From positions 2,356,001 to 2,420,000 of the forward strand of contig OZ244129.1 in the NCBI GenBank assembly GCA_965215715.1: 64,000 bases of DNA, in the 5' to 3' direction. The notes beneath the pieces are model-generated. The model saw only the letters and a list, made by a program, of their open reading frames with translations, made no database searches and was not told the origin of the DNA. This document shows positions 17,008 to 25,625 of this stretch, in pieces (the stretch's first letter is position 1; each line of letters opens with the position of its first letter). Position numbers and translations under genes: made by a program. Origin of the DNA: HXMU1428-3 sp965215715. GTDB taxonomy: Bacteria > Pseudomonadota > Alphaproteobacteria > Rhizobiales > HXMU1428-3.

Positions 17008-18594
17008 TTAAAAAAACTTGCCTGGCAAAGGATGCTTTAATCCAGCCGTATCTTTTAAGGCGTTGTTTAGGACATTGACCGATCTTTGATAAAGCTCATC
17101 AGCGCGTTGGTGGGTTTGGCCGATCGTGACAATGCCTAATTTGCCGAATTCAGATAATGCGCCCATAAGATGGAAGGCCACGCCTTCACCCATAGCAGCG
17201 TGAAAGTGCAATCCGTTCATCACTGAAATGTCTATAAGGTCATCGGGGGTAAGGCCTTGGTAATCGGCTGACTCTAAATTATCAGATGCATAATAACACC
17301 TGGGCGCGCCTGAAGTTGTTAAATATTGCCCGGTGCTTGGGTCGTATTGGCCATCGGTTAGAAACTGCAACATTAATAAAGGATGGGTTGTTCCACCTTT
17401 GCGCAAGTTAACCTCTATAGCGTAATGGTTCCAGTCAGATCCTTCTTTTATAGAGATAAAATCAATGCCAAAACGGCCTCGGACCCCTTTTTCTGCCAAG
17501 ATTCTGGCCGCTGCCATGCCCTGGTTTTGAATGGTCATGCGATAGGCTTCATCGGCTGGAAAGCGGCAACCAGTAAATATTTGCGCATTTTTCCCTTCTA
17601 AGACTTGATCATGGGTTGAGATAGCGCTTAGGCGGCCAAGAGGGTCTACTCTAAACTGGGCGGAGGGAGAGGTTTTAACCTGGCCGCTGATAAATTCTTC
17701 AACAATCCCCCCCATTTTTTTAAACTTTTCTTGGTAAAAATCCCAAGTCATATCTTGCGCTTCGAATTTGAGATGGGGCAATTGTTGGCGCACCCAGGGT
17801 AATAACTCATTTTTGCTGGGGGCATGTTTTAGTTCAAGAATGGCATTACCTTCACCAGAAAAGCCTTCATTTATTTTAACAACCACTTTGGATAGGTTCG
17901 GCTTTTTCGTTTTTATATCTGTAATGGCATGAGCAATATCTTCACCATCTGATAAATCCTCATGGCCTTGGGGCATGGCAAGACCGGCTCTACGAAATAT
18001 TTTTCGCGAACCGCTCTTGGTGCCCCAATAAAGCAACGAGGGATCGCATCCAAATATGGGGATCCCTATTTCAAGGGCAAGCTTTCGTTCAGTTTCCGTT
18101 ACCGTAAAACAGCTCATATGAGCAATTGATTTATCTGGAATATGTTGGCGGATGGCATCTATTAAACGAGGACGGTCAAGAACTTTTTGGCTCAGCGCAA
18201 CGGCTGATGAATCATAACAAGATAACAAAGATAAACGGGCGCGGGCGTGTCTTGAGGGCACACCGGGCAAAAGGTGAAGATAGTAATCAATGATTGTTTC
18301 ATGGATCGGTGTGCTGGTTATGAAAATCACGTTTGTGCGCGGCATGCGCAGCAATAACAGCAAACATAGCATACGTTCTTCATAATGATGAACACCAGAG
18401 ATTTTCGACATGATCTCTTGATCAAGGGTTAAGCTGGGAACAATGACGACGGTTTTTGGTGCGTTAACGTCACCGATCAAAGCATCAAACTTGTTTGCAA
18501 ATTGTTCCTGCAAATCATGAAACATCTGCAATTGCTGCGGTGTGAGCGTGTTTGCAGCTAGATCATTTTGGTTGCGGTGATTTTTATTAAACAC
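17008..18594 (-). CDS. PGM1-type ATP-grasp peptide ligase-like protein
   Basis: A 528-residue protein with three parts. A pre-ATP-grasp domain spans about residues 48-200 (VVIVPSLTLDQE, HHYEERMLCLLLLLRMPRT). The central ATP-grasp domain spans about 205-420 (KVVVKINEGFSGEGNAILEL for ATP binding; GRFGIDFISI and AIEVNLRKGGTTHP for metal and substrate binding). The C-terminal PGM1_C-like segment spans about 450-520 (GVAFHLMGALSEFGKLGI). Characterised PGM1 joins an amino acid or peptide through an ATP-activated carboxylate, so this is predicted to form an amide bond; substrates are unknown. The M14-type peptidase gene lies 247 bases upstream on the same strand, which suggests a make/break pair. 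Start ATG at 18592-18594. No signal peptide. Confidence 0.82.
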   Translation of the reverse strand: MFNKNHRNQNDLAANTLTPQQLQMFHDLQEQFANKFDALIGDVNAPKTVVIVPSLTLDQEIMSKISGVHHYEERMLCLLLLLRMPRTNVIFITSTPIHETIIDYYLHLLPGVPSRHARARLSLLSCYDSSAVALSQKVLDRPRLIDAIRQHIPDKSIAHMSCFTVTETERKLALEIGIPIFGCDPSLLYWGTKSGSRKIFRRAGLAMPQGHEDLSDGEDIAHAITDIKTKKPNLSKVVVKINEGFSGEGNAILELKHAPSKNELLPWVRQQLPHLKFEAQDMTWDFYQEKFKKMGGIVEEFISGQVKTSPSAQFRVDPLGRLSAISTHDQVLEGKNAQIFTGCRFPADEAYRMTIQNQGMAAARILAEKGVRGRFGIDFISIKEGSDWNHYAIEVNLRKGGTTHPLLMLQFLTDGQYDPSTGQYLTTSGAPRCYYASDNLESADYQGLTPDDLIDISVMNGLHFHAAMGEGVAFHLMGALSEFGKLGIVTIGQTHQRADELYQRSVNVLNNALKDTAGLKHPLPGKFF

Positions 18595-18759
18595 ATGTTT
18601 CCCTTTGATATCTTTACACTTTGTAGCATAACTTGAGTTAACAGTGAGGGGGCGCTCCCAGTTTAGTTTCCATGGTTATTTGTTTGCTTTTTAAAATTCT
18701 TTGTCAAGGGCATGTGTCTTTGCTTGGTGTTTCAGGTTACCTATCTGTAACTCCGTTTG

Positions 18760-18844
18760 CCCACTAGCAACCGGGTTCTTTACTTTCCCACCAGCAACCA
18801 GATTCTTCGTTTGCGCTTTAGATTGCCCACCAGCAACCGCGCTA
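18760..18844. repeat. three copies of the CCCACCAGCAACCGC element abutting a stop codon
   Basis: Cores CCCACTAGCAACCG, CCCACCAGCAACCA and CCCACCAGCAACCGC begin at about 18760, 18788 and 18827. The last and most complete copy carries the left half GCGCTTTAGATTG (from 18813). Its right end, GCGCTA, forms the TAG stop (18842-18844) of the minus-strand M14 gene. Confidence 0.85.
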
Positions 18845-19888
18845 GGTCCTTTCTATCCTATTCATCAAATATCCAAGACAATCAGAGCGTATCGCGTTTG
18901 GATCAAGCGTTAACATTGCGGGAATGGTTGGTTTTATCAAGCAAATCTGATCATCTTTGTAGTCAAAATATCCGTTAATATCCACCCCATCGTCACCAGG
19001 CAAGAGCATGAGGTGATGGTTCTTATCCCTGCCTAATGTGCCTAAAGACGTGCCAGGGGCAAGGGGCGAAAAATTTAAATGATCTAAATCTTGGCGAAAA
19101 CAAAAATCAGCATCAGAGCCATCAAAAGAAAAGCTGGCTTCTTTTGGGACTTTGATGATTGCTTGAGTTTGGATCAAATCAATATCTTGATCGCGCACTG
19201 AGTGTTTGGGAAAGCGCGACAATTTTAAAACCGCTTCTAAAAATTGAACCGTTTTTTCAACGGCACTATGATTGCCAACCCTCCCGCATTCAATGGTTAC
19301 GGCTGGACACAATTTGGATAGCGCTAAAGATTGGACGCCTTTGGGCCTTTTAAAGAAAATGACCGTGCGGCTAAACAGGCTAGCAAGATACAAAAAATTG
19401 TCATGCAATTCATTAACGCAACCATAAAGTGGGTTGTTGCCTGTGTTGTTATGAATGTCAATGCTGGCAAAGGGAGAAAAGCTTTTGACTTTATCATAAA
19501 CAGATTGCATCAAAATGGCTTCAGGAGCATGGGGGTTTTCTGTTTGTGGCCAGGCGCGATTATAATCTAACTGATTAGACAGGGTTCGAACATTGACTTT
19601 TGCTGCTTCAATATTCCCAACAAATAACAAAATTGAACGGGGCAATGGCGCATCTTGATATTTGCGCAAGAGTTTCTGAATGGCTTGCCATCCCGTTATT
19701 TCATTCCCATGGAGCAAAACTGTGATGAATAAGGGCTGTTGCTGATGACCTTTAAGATGAAACAGCGTTGGCGCTTTAAGATGTGATGATAAATTGTTCG
19801 CCTCAACATCTAATAAGCTTGTTGGGAACTGTTTGAGAAAATTTAGATGTAACTTTTGATTAATGGTTTCATTGGCAAATTGAACCAT
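18842..19888 (-). CDS. M14-type/succinylglutamate desuccinylase-like zinc carboxypeptidase
   Basis: A 348-residue cytoplasmic zinc hydrolase. The zinc ligands are H60 and E63 (LLHGNEITGW) and H146 (ASIDIHNNTG). The LDYNRAWP segment (about 108-114) corresponds to the substrate-binding arginine region of the succinylglutamate desuccinylase/aspartoacylase branch, and TIECGRVGN probably carries the catalytic glutamate. It should cleave an amide bond next to a free carboxylate. The product of the ATP-grasp gene just downstream on the same strand is the obvious candidate partner. The stop codon lies inside a repeat element, so the last residues may have been altered by its insertion. Start ATG at 19886-19888. 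Confidence 0.82.
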   Translation of the reverse strand: MVQFANETINQKLHLNFLKQFPTSLLDVEANNLSSHLKAPTLFHLKGHQQQPLFITVLLHGNEITGWQAIQKLLRKYQDAPLPRSILLFVGNIEAAKVNVRTLSNQLDYNRAWPQTENPHAPEAILMQSVYDKVKSFSPFASIDIHNNTGNNPLYGCVNELHDNFLYLASLFSRTVIFFKRPKGVQSLALSKLCPAVTIECGRVGNHSAVEKTVQFLEAVLKLSRFPKHSVRDQDIDLIQTQAIIKVPKEASFSFDGSDADFCFRQDLDHLNFSPLAPGTSLGTLGRDKNHHLMLLPGDDGVDINGYFDYKDDQICLIKPTIPAMLTLDPNAIRSDCLGYLMNRIERT

Positions 19889-20063
19889 ATAGACATTCCT
19901 TTATAAAAGGGCGCGGCCCTTATCATCTTTCTTTTTTATCTTTTACTCAAGCATCAAATGAACGCAAATAAAAAAGCGTTCGCGCAGCACAAGACCGCCT
20001 TAAGCGGCGCGAGCTCATTATTGAGGCTTGAGCAAAAAAAGCGCTACTCAACGCGGTTGTATT

Positions 20064-20093
20064 GCGGATGCTGTGTGGGCATCTGAAGCACAA
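20064..20093. repeat. degenerate copy of the CCCACCAGCAACCGC element
   Basis: The plus strand reads GCGGATGCTGTGTGGGCAT then CTGAAGCACAA, matching the reverse complement of the element with one inserted base and several changes. It lies just past the end of maeB. Confidence 0.6.
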
Positions 20094-20143
20094 AACGCGA
20101 GCATTAAAAACGCAACTAAGAAAGCGAGAGACTTTGTTTCAAA

Positions 20144-22414
20144 TCAACCGTTCACATCATAAGCTGCCAGTGCTGCCATGTTCACAATGTCGCTGTCTTT
20201 GGCGCCCACTGGAACCAGCTGGATTGATTTTTCCAGCCCCACCAATAACGGCCCGATAACTGTGCCTTCAGACAATTCATTCAACATTTTGGGAGCAATG
20301 CTGGCAGAATGGAAGGCGGGCATGATCAACACATTGGCTGTGTCTGACAGCCGGCAGAAGGGGTACATGGCCAGTGCCTCTTTGTTTAGCGCCACGTCAG
20401 CGGCCATTTCGCCATCATACTCAAAATCCACCCCGCGGCTGTCCAAAATCTGCACAGCTTCACGCACCCGGTCTGAGCGCTCGCCTTCTGGGTGACCGAA
20501 TGTGGAATAGGCCAGCATCGCCACGCGCGGCTCTGCGCCTAAACGGCGGGATACTTTGGCCGCCTGGCAGGCAATGTCGGCCAGCTCTTCAGCGGTTGGC
20601 ATATCATGCACAGAGGTATCGGCCACAAACACAGCTCGGCCTTTGCTCAAAATCAATGAAAGGCCAATTGGCACCTCATCAGGGGTTTTATCCAACACCT
20701 TCAACACATCTTCAAATACGATTGACCAGTTCCGGGTCACGCCGGCCACCATTCCATCAGCGTGGCCATGGGCCACCATGGAGGCGCCAAAAATAATCCG
20801 GTCCGTATTGGTCATGCGCAAACAGTCGCGTAACATATAGCCTTTGCGCTGCAAACGCTCATAAAGATACTCCGCATAAAGTTCATTATGTTCTGAGGTG
20901 CGTGCATTGATAATTTCAAATACATCCCGGTACTCAATGCCGGCTTCTTTAAAGGCCGCCATAACTTGCTCTCGCCGTCCAATGAGCACCGGCTGACCAA
21001 GGCCAGAATTATAAAACGTGTTGGCCGCGCGCACCACTTGGCTCTCTTCGCCTTCAGCAAACACCACCCGGCGCGGGTTCTTGCGCACTTGGTGGAAAAT
21101 GGCGTGCAACCAGCCGGCCACAGGATCAAGCCGGGCAGACAAACGGTGGGAATATTCCTCCATATCAATAATTGGTGTGCGCGCAACGCCTGTGTCCATT
21201 GCTGCTTTGGCAACAGCTGGCGGCACATGGCTGATCAAGCGCGGGTCAAATGGGGCAGGAATGATATATTCCGGCCCGTATTTTGGCCGTTGTCCGTGAT
21301 AAGCGGCGGCCACATCATCTGGCACATCTTCGCGCGCCAATTTGGCCAAGGCTTCAGCAGCGGCAATTTTCATTTCCTCATTAATGGTCGTGGCGTGCAC
21401 ATCCAGCGCGCCGCGGAAAATATAAGGAAAGCCCAGCACATTGTTCACCTGGTTTGAATAATCAGAGCGCCCGGTTGCCATAATGGCATCATCGCGCACC
21501 TCTGCCACCTCTTCGGGGCGGATCTCTGGATCAGGGTTGGCCATGGCAAAAATAATTGGATTATCTGCCATTGATTTGACCATGTCTTGGCTGACAAGCC
21601 CGCCCATGGCCAGACCATAAAACACATCGGCCCCCTCCATCGCGTCTTCTAGGGTGCGTGCGTCAGTCTCAGCCGCGTGCGCGGATTTCCATTGATCCAT
21701 GCCTTCTTTGCGGCCCTTATAAACCACGCCATTACGATCAACCATCAGGGCATTATTTTGCGGCAGGCCCATAGCTTTGGCCAATGACACACATGAAATC
21801 GCAGCGGCCCCTGCGCCGGCGCACACCAATTTCACATCTTTGATATCGCGCTTGGTTAAATGCAGTGCGTTGATCAAGGCGGCTGTTGAGATGATGGCTG
21901 TGCCGTGCTGGTCATCATGAAACACCGGGATGTCCATCATCTCGCGTAATTTCTGCTCAATGATAAAACAATCAGGTGATTTAATATCTTCTAAGTTAAT
22001 CCCGCCAAAGGCTGGCCCTAAATAGCGCACGCAATTGATAAATTCATCAACATTTTCTGTGTCCACTTCCAAATCAATGGAGTCCACATCGGCAAAGCGT
22101 TTAAACAAAACTGACTTGCCTTCCATCACCGGCTTGGAGGCCAGGGCCCCTAAATTACCAAGCCCCAAGATCGCTGTGCCGTTTGAAATAACGGCCACCA
22201 TATTGCCCTTGTTGGTATAGTCATAGGCACTGAGGGGATCCTCAGCAATTGCTTGTACTGGCACTGCGACACCGGGTGAATAAGCCAAACTTAAATCTCT
22301 TTGCGTCGCCATCGGTTTGGTGGGCGTAATTTCTAATTTGCCTGGTTTATCTCCAGCATGAAATTGCAAAGCTTCTTGCGCCGTAAATTGATTTTTTTCA
22401 GATTTTAAAGGCAT
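20144..22414 (-). CDS. maeB: NADP-dependent malic enzyme with C-terminal phosphotransacetylase-like domain
   Basis: A 756-residue MaeB-type enzyme that decarboxylates malate to pyruvate with NADP+. The malic domain fills residues 1-430 (SLAYSPGVAVPVQAI, FHDDQHGTAIISTAAL, VCAGAGAAAISC, the last being the nucleotide motif). The phosphotransacetylase-like domain runs from about 430 to the end (FAEGEESQVVRAA, SLILSKGRAVFVADT); in this family it is regulatory and binds acetyl-CoA rather than acting as a transacetylase. In an organism with the ethylmalonyl-CoA pathway the enzyme would supply pyruvate and NADPH from malate. Length is normal. The gene diverges from mutS across a 319-base gap. Confidence 0.96.
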   Translation of the reverse strand: MPLKSEKNQFTAQEALQFHAGDKPGKLEITPTKPMATQRDLSLAYSPGVAVPVQAIAEDPLSAYDYTNKGNMVAVISNGTAILGLGNLGALASKPVMEGKSVLFKRFADVDSIDLEVDTENVDEFINCVRYLGPAFGGINLEDIKSPDCFIIEQKLREMMDIPVFHDDQHGTAIISTAALINALHLTKRDIKDVKLVCAGAGAAAISCVSLAKAMGLPQNNALMVDRNGVVYKGRKEGMDQWKSAHAAETDARTLEDAMEGADVFYGLAMGGLVSQDMVKSMADNPIIFAMANPDPEIRPEEVAEVRDDAIMATGRSDYSNQVNNVLGFPYIFRGALDVHATTINEEMKIAAAEALAKLAREDVPDDVAAAYHGQRPKYGPEYIIPAPFDPRLISHVPPAVAKAAMDTGVARTPIIDMEEYSHRLSARLDPVAGWLHAIFHQVRKNPRRVVFAEGEESQVVRAANTFYNSGLGQPVLIGRREQVMAAFKEAGIEYRDVFEIINARTSEHNELYAEYLYERLQRKGYMLRDCLRMTNTDRIIFGASMVAHGHADGMVAGVTRNWSIVFEDVLKVLDKTPDEVPIGLSLILSKGRAVFVADTSVHDMPTAEELADIACQAAKVSRRLGAEPRVAMLAYSTFGHPEGERSDRVREAVQILDSRGVDFEYDGEMAADVALNKEALAMYPFCRLSDTANVLIMPAFHSASIAPKMLNELSEGTVIGPLLVGLEKSIQLVPVGAKDSDIVNMAALAAYDVNG

Positions 22415-22733
22415 GATGTGATGAGATCCTTAGAGAAAGATAAGGCTTATACAAAAGTCGACAATGAATATAATTTTGACCTTAGAATGGAAGGAGGCTG
22501 GCCCGCAATATATCTTTGCGAGATATGGCCATTTTTTTCTTATCCTTAAAAGCAAGCGGCACAAGATATATAAATTTCATTGTAAAACAAGTTATTTTCC
22601 ACGTCTCAATTGCAAACAAGCTAGAATTTTCAAAAAAGCCTCTATAGTGTTCAAGATCACAAAACAATCTAGAATGAAAAAACTGTTTCAAAGCCAAGAG
22701 CATAAGCTCATAAGAGTTATGAATTAAGGGAGA
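22415..22733. promoter_or_regulatory. divergent promoter region maeB/mutS
   Basis: A 319-base AT-rich gap between the divergent starts of maeB and mutS. It must contain both promoters, but I see no clear operator, repeat or structured element. Confidence 0.4.
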
Positions 22734-25535
22734 ATGAGCGTGGCGCGCCCTGAAAGAACGAGTAAACAAAACCGATCAACCAATGCTGTTGAAACGCCCA
22801 AGACAGCACCCAAACCCAAAGATAAACCCTCACCGGTTATTGCTCAATATCTTGAGCTGAAAGCTGTTAATCCTGGCTATTTGCTCATGTATCAACTGGG
22901 TGATTTTTTTGAGCTGTTTTTTGAAGACGCCATTTTAGCCTCTGAAAAACTAGGGCTTACACTGACCAAACGCGGCACTTATCAGGGCAAAGATATTCCC
23001 ATGGCTGGGGTGCCGCTTAAAACCATAAATGACTATTTACAAAAGGCCATTCGCGCTGGTTTTCGTGTGGCGATTATTGAACAATTGGAAGACCCGGCCG
23101 AGGCCAAAAAGCGCGGGGCGAAAGCCGTTGTCAAACGTGATGTCACCCGCCTTGTCACCCCTGGCACATTAACAGAAGACAGTTTACTGGAGGCAGGCGC
23201 CAACAATTACCTGACAGCGATTTTCCAAAACCCAACTGATCATAGCGATAAATCAGCGAAACACCCCCCTTTATCCTACAGCCTGGCCAGCTTGGACATC
23301 TCAACCGGTGAGTTTCTCATTGCTCAAGCCAAAGATACAGATTTGGGCGGTGAAATCGCGCGTCTTGGCCCGAGTGAAATAATTCTGTCTGACACCATTT
23401 TAAACAGCCCCCCGCTTAAAAGCAGCCTGGCAAGTTTTGAAGGGGCTTTGACACCGGTGCCACATGCCTCTTATTCCAGCTTGAGCGGTGACGCCAGTTT
23501 AAAGGCCGCTTTGAATGTTGAAGATTTAACCGCTTTTGGTGATTTTTCACGCGGTGACTTGGCCGCCATTGGCGCGTTGTTAAAATATGTCGAGCTGACA
23601 CAAATTGGCAAAAAACCGCTCATTCGCCCGCCTGCACAAGCCAGCCAGAGCACCTATATGAGCATCGATGCTGCCACCCGCACCAATCTAGAGCTGATCA
23701 AATCCACCAAGATGACCAAAAAGGGGTCTTTGTTTGATGCCATTGATCGCACTGTCACCGGGCCTGGCGCACGCACTCTTGCGGCTCACATCAGCACCCC
23801 GCTTTATGATGTTAACGCCATCAACAATCGGTTAAACGCTTTGGAATTTTTTGTCACCAACAGCACCTTGCGCGACACATTGCGCAAAACCATGCGCCAG
23901 ACACCGGACATTGCGCGTGCCTTATCACGCCTGAGCCTTAACCGGGCTGGGCCGAAAGATTTGGGCGCTGTTAAATATGGCCTGATTGTTGCTGACAACA
24001 TCAACAAGGAGCTGGACCTGGTCAACAATGATCACCTGCCAGAAAAACTCAAAGCCATAAAAGGCGATTTACTGTTTGCCAGCGGCAAATTAACTGACCA
24101 ATTGGTTGCCGCGCTCAGCCCTGAGCTGCCCATGCAAATCCGCGATGGTGATTTTATCAACAGGGGGTATCATCAACCGCTTGATGAACAACGAACCTTG
24201 CGAGATGAGAGCCGCTCAATCTTAGCCAGCTTGCAAGCAGACTACCGTGAATTAACAGGCATCAAATCACTAAAAATTCGCCATAACAATCAATTTGGTT
24301 TTTTTGTTGAGGTTACCCAGCTTAACGCCGCTCAATTGCTCACTGGGCCTTTGAGTGATACGTTCCGGCACCGCCAAACCTTGGCCAACAATGTGCGCTT
24401 TACCACCCAGCAACTGATTGAAACAGAATCTCTCATCACCATGGCGGCGGATAGAGCTTTAGCTATAGAAAAACAGCTCTTTGAAGACCTGCAAGAGCTT
24501 GTCTGCCAAGCAAGTGATAAAATCAGCCAGTTGGCTGAAAGTCTGGCACAACTCGATGTCATTTTAGGTCTGGCGCTGTTAAGTGAAGAGCAAAACTACA
24601 CCCGCCCTGTGGTTGACAATAGCCATACTTTTTTCATCCAGAATGGGCGCCACCCAGTTGTCGAACAAGCGCTACGCACCTCAAAGGCAGGGCCCTTTAT
24701 TGAAAATGATTGCAGCTTATCTCCGGCCAATCAAAAAACCACCGCCCATATCTGGATTCTGACCGGGCCCAACATGGCTGGTAAGTCAACCTTCTTGCGC
24801 CAAAATGCGCTCATTGCCATCCTGGCGCAGATGGGCTGTTTCGTGCCTGCCAGCAAAGCCCATATTGGGTTGATTGATCGTTTGTTTTCGCGCGTTGGTG
24901 CGTCGGACGATTTGGCACGTGGGCGCTCCACCTTCATGGTGGAAATGGTTGAGACCGCCGCCATTCTCAATCAGGCAACCAACCGTTCTCTCATTATATT
25001 AGATGAAATTGGGCGCGGCACAGCCACCTTTGATGGCCTGTCTATTGCCTGGGCCACCATTGAATACCTTCATGACCATGTAAAGGCGCGCGCCTTGTTT
25101 GCCACGCATTATCATGAGCTAACTGGCCTTAAAGAAAAGCTCAACTATATCACCAATGCCACCATCGAAGTAAAAGAGTGGAATGATGACATTGTGTTTC
25201 TTCACAGGGTCATTAAAGGGGCGGCTGACCGCTCTTATGGCATTCAGGTTGGGAAATTGGCTGGCTTGCCTGCCCCGGTGGTAAAACGCGCCAATGAAGT
25301 TTTGCGTCACCTTGAAACTGAAAATGAGAAAACCGGGGCCATTAACCAACTTGATGACCTTCCCCTGTTCTCACTGGAGTTATCAGAACAAGGTGAAGAA
25401 TGCCCCCCTGAGATTGAAGTGGACCCCATTGCAGAGCAATTACGCCAAGAATTAGAGCCCATTAACCCTGATGACATTACCCCTAAAGCGGCGCTTGAAC
25501 TTCTTTACAAATTGAAAACAATCATCAATATATAA
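22734..25535 (+). CDS. mutS: DNA mismatch repair protein MutS
   Basis: A 933-residue mismatch-recognition ATPase. The N-terminal mismatch-binding domain has the stacking motif as FFE (YQLGDFFELFFED; commonly FYE). Connector, core and clamp domains follow. The ATPase domain has Walker A GPNMAGKSTFLRQ, the ABC-signature region and Walker B ILDEIGRGTATFDG (commonly GTSTFDG), then FATHYHELTGL. An N-terminal extension of about 35 residues rich in Lys/Pro/Thr precedes the first domain. It recruits MutL to mismatches. Start ATG follows GGGAGA. It is followed 90 bases later by glnD in the same direction, an order common in alphaproteobacteria. Confidence 0.97.
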   Translation: MSVARPERTSKQNRSTNAVETPKTAPKPKDKPSPVIAQYLELKAVNPGYLLMYQLGDFFELFFEDAILASEKLGLTLTKRGTYQGKDIPMAGVPLKTINDYLQKAIRAGFRVAIIEQLEDPAEAKKRGAKAVVKRDVTRLVTPGTLTEDSLLEAGANNYLTAIFQNPTDHSDKSAKHPPLSYSLASLDISTGEFLIAQAKDTDLGGEIARLGPSEIILSDTILNSPPLKSSLASFEGALTPVPHASYSSLSGDASLKAALNVEDLTAFGDFSRGDLAAIGALLKYVELTQIGKKPLIRPPAQASQSTYMSIDAATRTNLELIKSTKMTKKGSLFDAIDRTVTGPGARTLAAHISTPLYDVNAINNRLNALEFFVTNSTLRDTLRKTMRQTPDIARALSRLSLNRAGPKDLGAVKYGLIVADNINKELDLVNNDHLPEKLKAIKGDLLFASGKLTDQLVAALSPELPMQIRDGDFINRGYHQPLDEQRTLRDESRSILASLQADYRELTGIKSLKIRHNNQFGFFVEVTQLNAAQLLTGPLSDTFRHRQTLANNVRFTTQQLIETESLITMAADRALAIEKQLFEDLQELVCQASDKISQLAESLAQLDVILGLALLSEEQNYTRPVVDNSHTFFIQNGRHPVVEQALRTSKAGPFIENDCSLSPANQKTTAHIWILTGPNMAGKSTFLRQNALIAILAQMGCFVPASKAHIGLIDRLFSRVGASDDLARGRSTFMVEMVETAAILNQATNRSLIILDEIGRGTATFDGLSIAWATIEYLHDHVKARALFATHYHELTGLKEKLNYITNATIEVKEWNDDIVFLHRVIKGAADRSYGIQVGKLAGLPAPVVKRANEVLRHLETENEKTGAINQLDDLPLFSLELSEQGEECPPEIEVDPIAEQLRQELEPINPDDITPKAALELLYKLKTIINI

Positions 25536-25625
25536 AATATGCTACCCAAGGGCTCTTTTCTGATATAGTGAAAGGCACTATTATTCGGTAATAAGCCGTT
25601 GAGAACCCTCAAAAACTCTAAGTAA

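Noticed and set aside
20374..20796. 140-residue plus-strand ORF inside maeB
   Set aside because: Antisense shadow of the phosphotransacetylase-like domain; Pro/Arg/His-rich composition typical of a shadow frame.
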